A program made the translations under genes and the position numbers. From JBGPEQ01 sp050180895 (GTDB lineage Bacteria; Pseudomonadota; Alphaproteobacteria; Dongiales; Dongiaceae): a stretch of DNA of 64,000 nucleotides. Below are positions 37,451-47,085 of the stretch, piece by piece. The notes under the pieces were generated by a model. It was not told the DNA's origin and did not search any database. It was given only the letters and a program-made list of their open reading frames with translations. The stretch lies in the NCBI GenBank assembly GCA_050180895.1, contig JBFXDS010000012.1:62001-126000 (forward strand). Reading direction: 5' to 3'. Each line of letters opens with the position of its first letter. The first letter of the stretch is position 1.

Positions 37451-38323
37451 TCAATCGCGCAATATGTCGATCACCTTGCTCTCGTTCAGCTCCCCCAGGC
37501 CGCGGTCGACCAGCCGCTGGAAGGCGTCGGCCGCGGCGCGGCCGAGCGGCGCCTCGACGCCGAGCGCCTGGGCGAGCTGCACCCCGTAGCGCGCGTCCTT
37601 GAGGCGCAGCCGGCCGGAGAAGGTGATGTCGCGCGCGTGATCGCCGTCCCGCATGCGCCGGCTGTTGCGGACGACCTGCGGACTCGCGGCCTGGCCCTTG
37701 GCGATGGCGTCGACGACCCGGTCGAGATCAAGGCCGGCGCGCTCGGCCGTCAGCAGGGCCTCGGCCGTGGCGGCGATCTGCACCGCGCCCATCAGGTTGA
37801 CAATGAGCTTGTAGGCGGTGCCGGCGCCGACATCGCCGAAGCGGATCATCTCCGCGCAGAGCGGCCGCAGCAACGGCTCGGCCGCCGCCAGGTCGGCGGG
37901 CGCGGCGCCGACCAGCAGTGTCAGTTCGCCGGCCGCGGCCATGTCGGGCAGGCCGGTGACGGGGCAGTCGATGTAACGCAGGCCGCGCCGGGCCGCGTTG
38001 CACGACAGCTCCCGCACCCAGTCCCGCGAGAGGGTCGAGCACTCGATGGCGAAGGCATTCGGCGCAGCCGCGCCGGCGAGGGCGCCGTCGGTGCCGAGCC
38101 AGATGTCGCGCGAGGCCGCATCGTCGCCGACCATGGCGAAGACCGCTTCGGCGCCGTCGGCTGCCGCCCGCGGCGTGGCGGCGGCGCGCGCGCCGCGCCG
38201 CACGAGCGGTTCGGCCTTGGCCGCCGTCCGGTTGTAGACCGTCAGGTCGTGGCCGGCCTGGAGCAGCCGCGCCGCCATGGCCTGTCCCATGTTGCCGAGG
38301 CCGAGGAATGCGATACGGGCCAT
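37451..38323 (-). CDS. 3-hydroxyisobutyrate-dehydrogenase-family NAD(P)-dependent oxidoreductase
   Basis: 290-residue beta-hydroxyacid dehydrogenase family protein. The Rossmann motif is FLGLGNMGQAMA at residues 6-17, the substrate loop is CPVTGLPDMAAAGELTLLVG at about 120-139 and the catalytic lysine is Lys172 in GTAYKLIVNL. Family members oxidise 3-hydroxyisobutyrate, tartronate semialdehyde or related short hydroxyacids, or reduce succinic semialdehyde; the substrate cannot be decided. It starts divergently from an AraC-GyrI regulator, with about 180 bp between starts, and shares no operon with other catabolic genes. Confidence 0.87.
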   Translation of the reverse strand: MARIAFLGLGNMGQAMAARLLQAGHDLTVYNRTAAKAEPLVRRGARAAATPRAAADGAEAVFAMVGDDAASRDIWLGTDGALAGAAAPNAFAIECSTLSRDWVRELSCNAARRGLRYIDCPVTGLPDMAAAGELTLLVGAAPADLAAAEPLLRPLCAEMIRFGDVGAGTAYKLIVNLMGAVQIAATAEALLTAERAGLDLDRVVDAIAKGQAASPQVVRNSRRMRDGDHARDITFSGRLRLKDARYGVQLAQALGVEAPLGRAAADAFQRLVDRGLGELNESKVIDILRD

Positions 38324-38504
38324 GTCCGATGTCCTTCCTGCGCGTCGGGCGGTGCCAACCAGAGCCCGATGACGGCGACGACGTCAACTCGCGTTATGCC
38401 GCCGCCGCGAGCGGCGCCGACGGATATTTCGCCGGCAGCGCAAAAACGATCAAATGCGCCGCGCGAAAGGCGGGCACAATCCGCCGCCTTCGGATGAGGT
38501 TCGC

Positions 38505-39335
38505 ATGACTCCGGTCGGCAAGGCGCTCTGGTACATCGAAAGCCATTTCGCGGGCGAGGTCACGCTCGACGAGATCGCGGCCGTGGCCGGCGTCTCGCGC
38601 TACCATCTGTCGCGCGCCTTCGGCGAGGCGACCGGCCGGTCGGTGATGCGCTATCTGCGCGGCCGCCGCCTGACCGAGGCCGCGCGGTCCCTCTCGTCCG
38701 GCGCGTCCGACATTCTGTCGGTCGCGCTGGCGGCCGGCTACGGATCGCACGAGGCCTTCACCCGGGCGTTCCGCGACCAGTTCGGGCAGACGCCCGAATC
38801 CGTTCGCGCGCAACGCCATCTCGACAACCTCGCACTGGTGGAGACGATCAGGATGGATCACACGGGAACCATGACATTGGAGAAGCCGCGCTTCGAGAAC
38901 GGCAGGACGCTGCTCATCGCCGGCCTGGCGGAACGCTACGTCTTCGAGCGGTGCCACGAGATTCCCGCGCAGTGGCAGCGCTTCGTGCCCTATATCGGCA
39001 ATCTGTCCGGGCAGGTCGGCGGAACCGCCTATGGCGTGCGCAAGGACAGCGACGCCGGCAGCATCGAATATATGTGCGGCGTCGAGGTCTCGAGCTTCGA
39101 CGACCTGCCGCCCGAACTAAGCACCCTGCGAATCCCGGCACGGCGGTATGCCGTGTTCACCCATCGCGACCATATCTCGACGATCCGCGAGACCCACACC
39201 GCCATCTGGACCAGATGGCTGCCGGAATCGGGTCACGAGGTGGCCGACGCACCGGACTTCGAGCGTTACGGCGAGGACTTCGACCCTGAGAGCGGGACGG
39301 GCAACGTCGAGATCTGGCTGCCGCTCAAGGCGTGA
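38505..39335 (+). CDS. AraC-family regulator with GyrI-like effector domain
   Basis: 276-residue regulator with the Rob-like order: DNA-binding domain first (residues about 8-105; helix-turn-helix in LDEIAAVAGVSRYHLSRAFGE and ILSVALAAGYGSHEAFTRAF) and a GyrI-like effector-binding domain after it (about 120-276, with CGVEVSSFDDLPPELSTLRI and RRYAVFTHRDHISTI). Effector domains of this type bind diverse hydrophobic cations. The ATG at 38505 is chosen, as the 17 residues encoded upstream are Arg/Pro-rich and precede the domain. It is divergent from the dehydrogenase gene and may control it. Confidence 0.88.
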   Translation: MTPVGKALWYIESHFAGEVTLDEIAAVAGVSRYHLSRAFGEATGRSVMRYLRGRRLTEAARSLSSGASDILSVALAAGYGSHEAFTRAFRDQFGQTPESVRAQRHLDNLALVETIRMDHTGTMTLEKPRFENGRTLLIAGLAERYVFERCHEIPAQWQRFVPYIGNLSGQVGGTAYGVRKDSDAGSIEYMCGVEVSSFDDLPPELSTLRIPARRYAVFTHRDHISTIRETHTAIWTRWLPESGHEVADAPDFERYGEDFDPESGTGNVEIWLPLKA

Positions 39336-39430
39336 GTTTGCCGTGAGGCGCCGTTCTTCTGAGCGGAATCCTGCTGCCGGCGCGGCCGGGAGCGAGCGCG
39401 GGCTATCAGCTCCGGCCCGGAATCCGGACC

Positions 39431-39904
39431 TCAGTGGTCCGCGGCAGCGGTCAGGCTCTCCAGCCGGGCGGCCAGCTTTTCGCCGGTCTCGCCGCCCTTG
39501 CCGGCGATCTTCTGGTCGAGCACCAGCTTGAGCGCGTCGAGATGGGCCTGGGCGAGCTTGAGACCGTTCTCGTCGACGGAACGGCTGGGGGCGATGAGCC
39601 GGCACAGCGACTGGCCGATGCGGCTCACCAGGGGATACCCGAAGCTGGCGCCCTGGCCCTTGATGTTGTGGGTGGCGGCATAGGCGCGGTCGAGCTGCTC
39701 GCGACGGCGCTCGGGATCGCGCTTGGCGGCGTCGAGCAGCGCCTGCGCCTGGTCGACGTCGATCCGCGCCCACTCCGTGTAGTTGGCGCGCAGCGCGGTC
39801 GTCGCCTCCTCGGCGCGGGCCAGCGTCTCCTTGAGCGGATTGTAGCCGATGTCCACGGCAGGCTGCTCCGCGCGCTTGGCGCCGGAATCGTCGTTGGGGT
39901 TCAT
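39431..39904 (-). CDS. Stand-alone histidine phosphotransfer (Hpt) protein
   Basis: 157-residue, mostly helical protein. The phosphoacceptor is His79 in AATHNIKGQGASFGYPLVSR, the Hpt signature (His, then Lys-Gly at +3/+4). It begins 1 nt after the hybrid kinase stop and so belongs to its operon. It should shuttle phosphate between the kinase's receiver domains and a response regulator encoded elsewhere, as no output regulator is nearby. The N-terminal 40 residues are polar and poorly defined. Confidence 0.87.
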   Translation of the reverse strand: MNPNDDSGAKRAEQPAVDIGYNPLKETLARAEEATTALRANYTEWARIDVDQAQALLDAAKRDPERRREQLDRAYAATHNIKGQGASFGYPLVSRIGQSLCRLIAPSRSVDENGLKLAQAHLDALKLVLDQKIAGKGGETGEKLAARLESLTAAADH

Positions 39905-39905
39905 G

Positions 39906-42900
39906 TCAGGAGTCCGTACCGGTAGCCGCTTCGAGGGAGTCGAGCATCGCCAGCATCTCCGCTTCGGCGGCGACCGTCGGCTTGCTGTCGTTGGCCGCCG
40001 GAGCGGCGTCCTCTGCGGCGACCGCCGCCGCGGCGCCGCCGAAGCAGGCGGCGATGGCCTGGAACAGCTGTGCCTTGTCGATCGGCTTGGAGACGTAGCC
40101 GGTCATGCCGGCGGCCAGGAGCCGCTCGCGGTCGCCCTTCATCGCGTTGGCGGTCATGGCGATGATTGGCAGCCAGCTGGCGGGACCTGCCATCGCCCGG
40201 ATGCGCCTGGTCGCCTCGATGCCGTCCATCTCCGGCATCTGCACGTCCATGAGGATGACGTCGTAGGCTCGCCGTCGGACGGCGTCGAGCGCTTCCAGTC
40301 CGTTGGCGGCGATATCGGCGCGATGCCCGGCCTTGCCGAGCAGGACCGTCGCCAGCAGTTGGTTCACCTGATTGTCCTCGACGACGAGGATCGACAGCGG
40401 CCGGATCGGCTGCGGTGCGGGCGGCACGTTTGCCGCCGGCGCGGCGGCCGGCCGCGGTCCGGCAGCCTCTACGCCGCAGAGCTGCGCCAGGCATTCGAAC
40501 AACCTCCCCTGCACGACCGGCTTGTCGAGCGCGACGGCGAAGCCGGAAGCCGCGGCGCGGGCGGCCAGGCCGCGCACGCCCAGCGAGGTCGCCAGGATGA
40601 GCTTCGTCGCCGCGAGGGCGGGGTCGCCGCTGATGCGCTGCCCGAGCTCGACGCCGTCGGTGCCCGGCATCATCTGATCGATCAGCGCAACATGGAACGG
40701 CGCGTCGCGGCGCACCGCATCGGCGAGCGCGGCCACGGCCTCGGACGCGCTTTCCACCGACTGCACGGTCATGCCCCAGGCGCCGAGCTGCTTGCGGAAG
40801 ATCAGCCGGTTGACTTCGTTGTCGTCGACGACGAGGACGCGGAAGCCCTTCAACGCGGTGTTGGCGGCGTGGTGGCGCGTGCGGTCCGCGCCCAGGTTCA
40901 GGCGCACGGTGAACCAGAAGCGGCTGCCCTTGCCGGGCGTGCTGTCGACGCCGATGTCGCCGCCCATGGCGCCGGCAAGCTGCTTGCAGATGGCGAGGCC
41001 GAGGCCGCTGCCCCCGAAGCGGCGGGTGGTCGAGGAATCGGCCTGGGTGAATTTCTGGAACAGCGTCGGCAGGACGTCGGCCGGGATGCCGATGCCGGAA
41101 TCGGTCACCTCGAAGCGCAGATAGACCTCGTGGTCGATGGTGCCCTGATGGAACGCCTCGATGGCGACGCCGCCCTTGTCGGTGAACTTGACGGCGTTGG
41201 CCACCAGGTTGAGCAGCACCTGGCGCAGCCGGCCGGGATCGCCGCGCAGCCTCTCGGGCACGTCGGGCTCGATGAAGGTGGCGAGGTCGATGCCCTTGGC
41301 GTGGGCGCGCGGCCCGTGCAGCTGGCCGACGCTTTCCAGCAGGTCGAAGATGTCGAAATCGATGCTCTCCAGCGTCAACTTGCCGGCCTCGAACTTGGAG
41401 TAGTCGAGGATGTCGTTGATCAAGGTCAGCAGCGCGTCGCCGCATTGCTGCACGGTCCTGGCGTAGCGGCGCTGTTCGTCGTCCAGCCCGGTGTCGAGCA
41501 GCAGGCCGGTCATGCCCATGACGCCGTTCATCGGCGTCCGGATCTCGTGGCTGATGGTGGCCAGGAAGTCTGACTTGGCGGCATTGGCCGCCTCCGCCGC
41601 CTCCTTGGCTTGGCGCAGCTCCTCCTCGGCGCGCCGGCGCGCGGTCACGTCGAGGACGACACCGTCCAGCCAGCGCAGGACGCCATCGTCGCCGTCGACG
41701 CCCTGGCCCTTCTCGTGGACCCAGCGGATCGTGCCGTCCCGATGGCGGATGCGGTATTCGACGGCGAAGGCGCAACGCTCGTCGACTCCGGCCAGCCGGG
41801 CCGCCGCCACGGTAGGCGCGTCATCGGGATGAACCAGGCTGGTGAAGGAGCGGACCCGGTTGTGGATGAAGTCCGCGGCCGGATAGCCGGAGATATCGGC
41901 GATGGCGTCGCTGACGAACTCCATCGTGTGGTCGTGGGCGCAGCGGTAGCAGGCCCCGGGGATGTTGGCGAGCAGAGTGCGGAACTTCGTCTCGCTGTCG
42001 CGCAGCGCCTGACGGTCGGTTTCGCGCCGCGCAACCTGGCGCACGAACAAGCGCAGCGCGATGTAGCAGGCGATGATGACCAGTGCGCTGACGACGCAGG
42101 CGGCGAGCACGTCGCCGCGCCAGTTGGCCAGCACGTCGGCCGGCGCGATGCCGACGGCGATCGTCAGCGGGAAGCCGGACACCGGGCGCAGGGTGACGAT
42201 GCGCGGCCGGCCGTCGGACGGCAGCGTGATCAGGCTCGGCTTGTCGCCGGGCGTGTCCAGAAGCGGCCCCAGAGTGGCTGCATCGGCGGCGAGTTCGCCG
42301 GGAGCGGAGCGGACGGCGGAGTGCCGGACCAGGGCCATGCCGTCGTTGCGCAGGAGCAGGATGGCGCCCTTGCGACCGACGTCGAGCTGTCGATAGAGCT
42401 GCTTGAAATAATCGGGATCGACATAGGCGATGACGAGGCCGGCCGCACTGCCGTCGGCGGCCGTAAAGCGTCGGCTGAAGGCAAAGACGCCGTCCTTGCC
42501 GTCCATGGCGACGAGGTTCGAGACGTGGAGACCGCCGCTGGTATCCGCCAGCTGGCGCGCGATGTCCGTCGGCGCGAACGGTGCCGCCGCCGGCGCCGCG
42601 CCACGGGAATCCTGCACGACTCGGCCGGTGCGGTCGAGTACGCTGAGGGCGATCATCTGCGGGGCCCCGGCCAGCAGCTGCTGCAGCTCGGCGGTCAGGG
42701 ATGGGTCGAAGGGCGCGGCGGCGCTCTGAAGGTTCATCGTCTTGCGCGCCGACATCAGGGTGCGATCGACGACCACGGCCGTCTGCGCGGCGTGCTGCTC
42801 GAAGACGCGCGCCAGGCGGGCGGTCTCGTGGGCCGATGCGGCCAGGGCGCGGTCATGCGCGATCCACAGGCCATAGCCGACCAGCCCGACGATGACACCG

Positions 42901-42995
42901 GCCAGGGCGAAGCCAAAGACAATCAGCGCCTGTTGTAGACCGCGCAGCGATCCACCCGGCTGTCGGTGCTTGTCCGATGCCGCCTGCGGGGGCAC
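39906..42995 (-). CDS. Hybrid sensor histidine kinase: dCache-like sensor, PAS, HisKA, HATPase, two receivers
   Basis: 1,029-residue inner-membrane kinase. Rough order: TM1 (23-47), extracytoplasmic sensor (about 48-285), TM2 (about 290-312), PAS (about 335-455), HisKA with phosphoacceptor His in TISHEIRTPMNGVMG (about 490), HATPase with NLVANAVKFT, DSGIGIP and GGSGLGLAI, receiver 1 (VLVVDDNEVN, phospho-Asp in ALIDQMMPG, LDKPV) and receiver 2 (ILVVEDNQVN, Asp in ILMDVQMPEMDG, SKPI). All core catalytic residues look intact. Its operon partner is the Hpt protein just downstream, giving a His-Asp-His relay without a local output. The sensor half resembles that of the kinase at 43136-45697. Confidence 0.92.
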   Translation of the reverse strand: MPPQAASDKHRQPGGSLRGLQQALIVFGFALAGVIVGLVGYGLWIAHDRALAASAHETARLARVFEQHAAQTAVVVDRTLMSARKTMNLQSAAAPFDPSLTAELQQLLAGAPQMIALSVLDRTGRVVQDSRGAAPAAAPFAPTDIARQLADTSGGLHVSNLVAMDGKDGVFAFSRRFTAADGSAAGLVIAYVDPDYFKQLYRQLDVGRKGAILLLRNDGMALVRHSAVRSAPGELAADAATLGPLLDTPGDKPSLITLPSDGRPRIVTLRPVSGFPLTIAVGIAPADVLANWRGDVLAACVVSALVIIACYIALRLFVRQVARRETDRQALRDSETKFRTLLANIPGACYRCAHDHTMEFVSDAIADISGYPAADFIHNRVRSFTSLVHPDDAPTVAAARLAGVDERCAFAVEYRIRHRDGTIRWVHEKGQGVDGDDGVLRWLDGVVLDVTARRRAEEELRQAKEAAEAANAAKSDFLATISHEIRTPMNGVMGMTGLLLDTGLDDEQRRYARTVQQCGDALLTLINDILDYSKFEAGKLTLESIDFDIFDLLESVGQLHGPRAHAKGIDLATFIEPDVPERLRGDPGRLRQVLLNLVANAVKFTDKGGVAIEAFHQGTIDHEVYLRFEVTDSGIGIPADVLPTLFQKFTQADSSTTRRFGGSGLGLAICKQLAGAMGGDIGVDSTPGKGSRFWFTVRLNLGADRTRHHAANTALKGFRVLVVDDNEVNRLIFRKQLGAWGMTVQSVESASEAVAALADAVRRDAPFHVALIDQMMPGTDGVELGQRISGDPALAATKLILATSLGVRGLAARAAASGFAVALDKPVVQGRLFECLAQLCGVEAAGPRPAAAPAANVPPAPQPIRPLSILVVEDNQVNQLLATVLLGKAGHRADIAANGLEALDAVRRRAYDVILMDVQMPEMDGIEATRRIRAMAGPASWLPIIAMTANAMKGDRERLLAAGMTGYVSKPIDKAQLFQAIAACFGGAAAAVAAEDAAPAANDSKPTVAAEAEMLAMLDSLEAATGTDS

Positions 42996-43135
42996 GTACC
43001 CAATCTCCGTCCGACCCTGAATATGCTTAATCAGTGTTTCACCACACTCTCTAAGAAAGACTTAAGTGGGGAATTGGCTTCAAAATCGGACCGTTGCCGG
43101 CTCGCCGCGGGCCGTTTCCGCCGCGGCGCCGGCGG

Positions 43136-45697
43136 CTACGCTGCCGAGGCGCGGTTCTGCGACCGTTCCTTGGGGAAGGTGACGATCACCGTGGTTCCGG
43201 CGCCGACCGCGCTCACCAACTCGAGCGTGCCGCCGTGCAACTCGACGAAGGTGCGCGAGAGCGGCAGGCCCAGGCCGGTGCCGCCGTACTTCCGGGTGAA
43301 TGCTCCCTCGACCTGGACGAACGGCTCGAACACGCGGCGCACCTGATCCGATGGGATGCCGATGCCGTTGTCCTCGACGATGAAGCGGAGGCTGCCCTCC
43401 GCCGTCGTGCCGACGGACAACTTGATCGTGCCCTCCGTCGGGGTGAACTTGATGGCGTTTGACAGCAGGTTGAGAAGAATCTGCTTGATCATCCGGTAGT
43501 CGGCGCGCAGCGCCGGCACGTCGGCCTGCAGGTGGCGCTCGATGCCGACGCCCTGCGACGCTGCCGGCTCGGCGACGAGGCGGAGCGAGTCGGTGACGAT
43601 CTCCTCGATGTCGCAGTCCTCCTCGTGCAGCTCCTGCCGGCCGGCCTCGACCTTCGACAGGTCGAGGATGTCGTTGATCAGGCCCAGGAGATGCGTGCCG
43701 CTCTCATGGATGTCACGGGCGTAGGCGCGATACTGCGGCGAGCCCATCGAGCCGAACAGCTCGGCCTGCATCACCTCGGAAAAGCCGATGATGGCGTTCA
43801 GCGGTGTCCGCAGCTCGTGGCTCATATGGGCGAGGAATTCGGATTTCGCTTGGTTCGCGGCCTCGGCGGCCTCCTTTGCCCGCCGCAGCTCGGCCTCGCC
43901 CTCGCGGCGGTCGGTGATGTCGAAGATGCAGCCGTCGATGTACTGGGCCTGCCCATCCTCCGTATAGCTGGCGCGGCCGCGGTCCCACACCCACTTCACC
44001 GCGCCGCTCTTGTGGATCAGCCGGTATTCGACCGCGAACGGCGTCCGCTTGCGGACCGCCTCCTCGACAGCCCAGGCGAAGTAGTCCCGGTCCTCCGGGT
44101 GGATGATGCTGCTCAGGCTGCGGGCGCCGCCGGCGATGAAGTCGGTCGGCGGGTAGCCGGTGAGCTCGCCGAGCGCGTGGTTGACGAACGTCTCCGTCCA
44201 GCGGCCGTCGAACACCGACCTGTAGATGACGCCGGGCACGTTTTCGATCAGCGACGACAGCCGCGCCTCGTTCTCGCGCAGGCTGTGCAGGGTCTCGACC
44301 AGCGCCGCCTCGGCCGCGCGCTGCGCGTCGATGTCGCTGATCGAGCCGGCCATGCGGATCGGCTGGCCGTCGGTGCCGCGGATCGCCTGTCCGCGCACGC
44401 GGAACCAGCGGTAGCCGCCGCCCTTGAGGCGCAGCCGGTATTCGACGTCGTAGGGCTTGCCCTCCGCGAGGTGCCGGTCGAGCGCGGCGGCGCGCCGCTC
44501 GCTGTCCTCGGCGTGGATGCGGTTGAAGTAGTCGTCGTAGTCGGCGCTGAACTCGTCGACCGACTTGTAGCCGAGCAATTCGCAGCAGCGCGGCGAGAAC
44601 CAGACCTTGTCGGCGATCATGTCCCAGTCCCACAGGCCGTCGGACGTGCCGCGGACCGCCAGCTCGAAGCGCTGCTGGCTCTCGCGCAGCGCCGCCTCGG
44701 TCGCCTCGCGCCGGGCGAGGCTGCGCAGCAGCAGGAGCATCAGCAGGACGACGGCGGCGGTGATGATGAGCGCCAGAATCACGCGCATGCGGACGTCGTC
44801 GCGCCATTGCGCCAGGACCTCGGCCCGCGACAAGCCGACCGCCACGATCAGCGGCCGCTTGGGGACGGTCCGGTAGCTGATGATGCGCTCGATGCCGTCC
44901 GGCGGCAGCGACAGGGTGGTGGTCCCGTTGCGCGTCCACTGCATCAGCGACCGGAAGGCGGCGAGGTGATCCGCCCTCTGCTCGTAGATGTCGGTACGGA
45001 ACGGCTCGCGGATCAGCGTCGTTCCGTCGCGCTTGAAGAGCTGGATGAGCCCGCCCTCGCCGATGTTCAGGGTGTCGTAGATGCGCTGGAAATAGCCGAG
45101 ATCGACGAAGGCGACGATGACGCCGGCGAACTCGCGCTCGCTCGCATCCAGCCGGCGGCTGAGGGCGATCGACCAGCGGCCGCTCGCGGCGCTCTTGAAG
45201 GGGGCGCTGATGTAGATTCCGGCGGCGGCATAGTCGCGCGGGAAGGTGAAATAGCTCTCCGCCGCGATGTTGGCGGCGGCGGGCGGATCCTTGAGCGAAT
45301 CGCGCATGATGTCGCCGGCCTCGTCGACGACGATGATGCGGTGGACGAACGACAGGTCCATGATCGCGCGCCGCAGCATGATCCACAGCTTCGGATCCCG
45401 CCGCGGCGATCCGCGGGCGGCCGAGAGGTAGTCGATGATGTGGCCGAGGCTGCCGTCGACGATCTCGGTCGTCTGGGTGGTATGGTGCTCCAGCACGGCT
45501 GCGAGGTTCTCGCTGGTCGCCGCCGCCCGCTCCAGGGCGCGGTCATATTCGCGCAGGATCTCGGACCCGAGCAGCGCCAGGAACAGCACCACCACGGCGG
45601 AGCCGAAGACGATGATGCCGGCGCGCATCCCGAAATGCGCACGGGCGAGCAATGGCGGCGATGCGGGTGCTGCAGCCAAGGGATCCGCCCCTGTCAC
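43136..45697 (-). CDS. Sensor histidine kinase: dCache-like sensor, two PAS, HisKA, HATPase
   Basis: 853-residue membrane kinase. TM1 (about 26-48) and TM2 (about 308-330) enclose an extracytoplasmic sensor resembling that of the neighbouring hybrid kinase: both contain a Thr-rich QT..(I/V)VD segment after TM1, an RDG/NDG-type motif and a close I.(V/I)AVG(L/I)....VLA.WR.DV stretch before TM2. Two PAS domains follow (ELAVRGTSDGLWDWD and IENVPGVIYRSVFDG), then HisKA (HMSHELRTPLNAIIGFSE) and HATPase (NLLSNAIKFT, EDNGIGIP, GGTGLGLPL). There is no receiver domain and no adjacent response regulator. The signal is unknown. It is transcribed toward the hybrid kinase with 140 bp between the genes. Confidence 0.92.
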   Translation of the reverse strand: MTGADPLAAAPASPPLLARAHFGMRAGIIVFGSAVVVLFLALLGSEILREYDRALERAAATSENLAAVLEHHTTQTTEIVDGSLGHIIDYLSAARGSPRRDPKLWIMLRRAIMDLSFVHRIIVVDEAGDIMRDSLKDPPAAANIAAESYFTFPRDYAAAGIYISAPFKSAASGRWSIALSRRLDASEREFAGVIVAFVDLGYFQRIYDTLNIGEGGLIQLFKRDGTTLIREPFRTDIYEQRADHLAAFRSLMQWTRNGTTTLSLPPDGIERIISYRTVPKRPLIVAVGLSRAEVLAQWRDDVRMRVILALIITAAVVLLMLLLLRSLARREATEAALRESQQRFELAVRGTSDGLWDWDMIADKVWFSPRCCELLGYKSVDEFSADYDDYFNRIHAEDSERRAAALDRHLAEGKPYDVEYRLRLKGGGYRWFRVRGQAIRGTDGQPIRMAGSISDIDAQRAAEAALVETLHSLRENEARLSSLIENVPGVIYRSVFDGRWTETFVNHALGELTGYPPTDFIAGGARSLSSIIHPEDRDYFAWAVEEAVRKRTPFAVEYRLIHKSGAVKWVWDRGRASYTEDGQAQYIDGCIFDITDRREGEAELRRAKEAAEAANQAKSEFLAHMSHELRTPLNAIIGFSEVMQAELFGSMGSPQYRAYARDIHESGTHLLGLINDILDLSKVEAGRQELHEEDCDIEEIVTDSLRLVAEPAASQGVGIERHLQADVPALRADYRMIKQILLNLLSNAIKFTPTEGTIKLSVGTTAEGSLRFIVEDNGIGIPSDQVRRVFEPFVQVEGAFTRKYGGTGLGLPLSRTFVELHGGTLELVSAVGAGTTVIVTFPKERSQNRASAA

Positions 45698-45759
45698 ATC
45701 TTATCCACGCGAAGTCGTGAGCATCCAGCCATATGGTTAACATTCCTTGAACGGGCCGC

Positions 45760-46956
45760 CTACAGCCGGCGCGGCAGCTGCCGCGCCAGGATCGCCATGG
45801 TCAGCGCGAGCAGGCCGCTGGCCAGGAACACGGCGCGCAGGTCGAAGTAGCTGAGCAGCAGGGCGAAGACCGCGGCGGACGTCAGATCGGCGGTATCGAT
45901 ATAGGTGCGGTAGACCGAGGTCATCTGCGGCCGCTCATAGGGGTGGACGAAGCGCATGAACGGGATGCCGCCGAGCGCATCCAGCGCGACCGCGCCGCAG
46001 CCCGCCGCCAGCAGGCAGGCGACGACGGCGCCCGGCCAAGCATGGAGCAGGCCGGCGGAAAACGTCAACACGCCCATCCCGATGAAGGCGCCGATGATCG
46101 GAAGCCGCAGGCCGGTCCGCGCCGCCAGCCGCCCGGCCAGTGGCGCGCCGAACAGCAGCCCGTTCCCGACGGAGACGACGGCGGCGCCCCAGAGGGTGCC
46201 GCGGTCGGGGCCGAGCGTTTGCACCATGTAGATCGGCGGGTAGACGGCGAACATCGCCCACCAGCAGGACCGGCCGAAGGGGATCAGCCAGCCCAGCAGC
46301 AGGCGCGGCTGGGCGACGAAGCGCCGGATGCTGGACAGCGGATTGGGCGGCGCCTGGGTGGCGGCGGCGACGGCCGGGTTGTCCTGGATGCGCAGGTACC
46401 AGAAATAGCCGAGCAGCAGGACGGCCGCGGCGATGGTGACGGTCTCGCCGGCGCCGCGGCCGAGCTGGTCGTTGAGGAAGATGCCGAGAAACGGGCCGGT
46501 GCACCAGGCGGCGGCGCTCAGCATCATCTTCAGCGGCTCGGAACGGACGAGGTCGCGTTTGCGGATGTAGTCCATGATGTAGAGCATCAGCGCGATGTTG
46601 GTGGCGGCGCCGCCGAACGCCCGCGCCAGCATACCGCCGACCTGCCCGCCCAGCGTGCCGGTCGCGAGCAGGGCGCCCGCCAGCATGGTGAGCACGACTC
46701 CCGCGCTGTAGACCCAGCGGCGGCGGAACAGGCGGATCAGCAGCGGCACGGTCAGCCCTCCGGCCAGCGACGACAGGCTGACGACGAGGTTCAGCCGGCT
46801 GACGTCCCGCGCATTGCCCAGCAGCTCGTAGGCCTGCAGCGGGACGATCGTCCACAGGGTCGCGCGCGACAGCGATTCCAGCGCGAACAGGATGGCGAAG
46901 ACCATCGCGCCGGGCTCGGTCACGGCTCTGATCCAGGGCGGCCTTATCTCGGACAT
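45760..46956 (-). CDS. MFS transporter
   Basis: 398-residue major facilitator-like membrane protein with about twelve hydrophobic segments, e.g. GAMVFAILFALESLSRATLW near the start and AVFALLLSYFDLRAVFLASG near the end. The ATG at 46956 (MSEIRPPW) is chosen; the long frame upstream crosses the intergenic region and the start of the mttB-family gene. Its substrate is unknown. It is divergent from the MttB-family methyltransferase (130 bp between starts), so transport of a methylated amine such as a betaine is conceivable but not shown by any residue I can see. Confidence 0.8.
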   Translation of the reverse strand: MSEIRPPWIRAVTEPGAMVFAILFALESLSRATLWTIVPLQAYELLGNARDVSRLNLVVSLSSLAGGLTVPLLIRLFRRRWVYSAGVVLTMLAGALLATGTLGGQVGGMLARAFGGAATNIALMLYIMDYIRKRDLVRSEPLKMMLSAAAWCTGPFLGIFLNDQLGRGAGETVTIAAAVLLLGYFWYLRIQDNPAVAAATQAPPNPLSSIRRFVAQPRLLLGWLIPFGRSCWWAMFAVYPPIYMVQTLGPDRGTLWGAAVVSVGNGLLFGAPLAGRLAARTGLRLPIIGAFIGMGVLTFSAGLLHAWPGAVVACLLAAGCGAVALDALGGIPFMRFVHPYERPQMTSVYRTYIDTADLTSAAVFALLLSYFDLRAVFLASGLLALTMAILARQLPRRL

Positions 46957-47085
46957 GGGGATGGGACGCGACAACGAACGACGCCGGACATTGCGTACGG
47001 CGTGCGGATGCGGCAATAGCATGGATTGGCCCTGCTGTAACCTGCGTCGCGGATGCCCGATCGCCGCGGGAAGGACGATTCGAGA

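Noticed and set aside
43532..45850. Plus-strand open frame of about 770 codons opposite the sensor kinase
   Set aside because: The kinase frame on the minus strand contains PAS, HisKA and HATPase motifs; the opposite frame has none.
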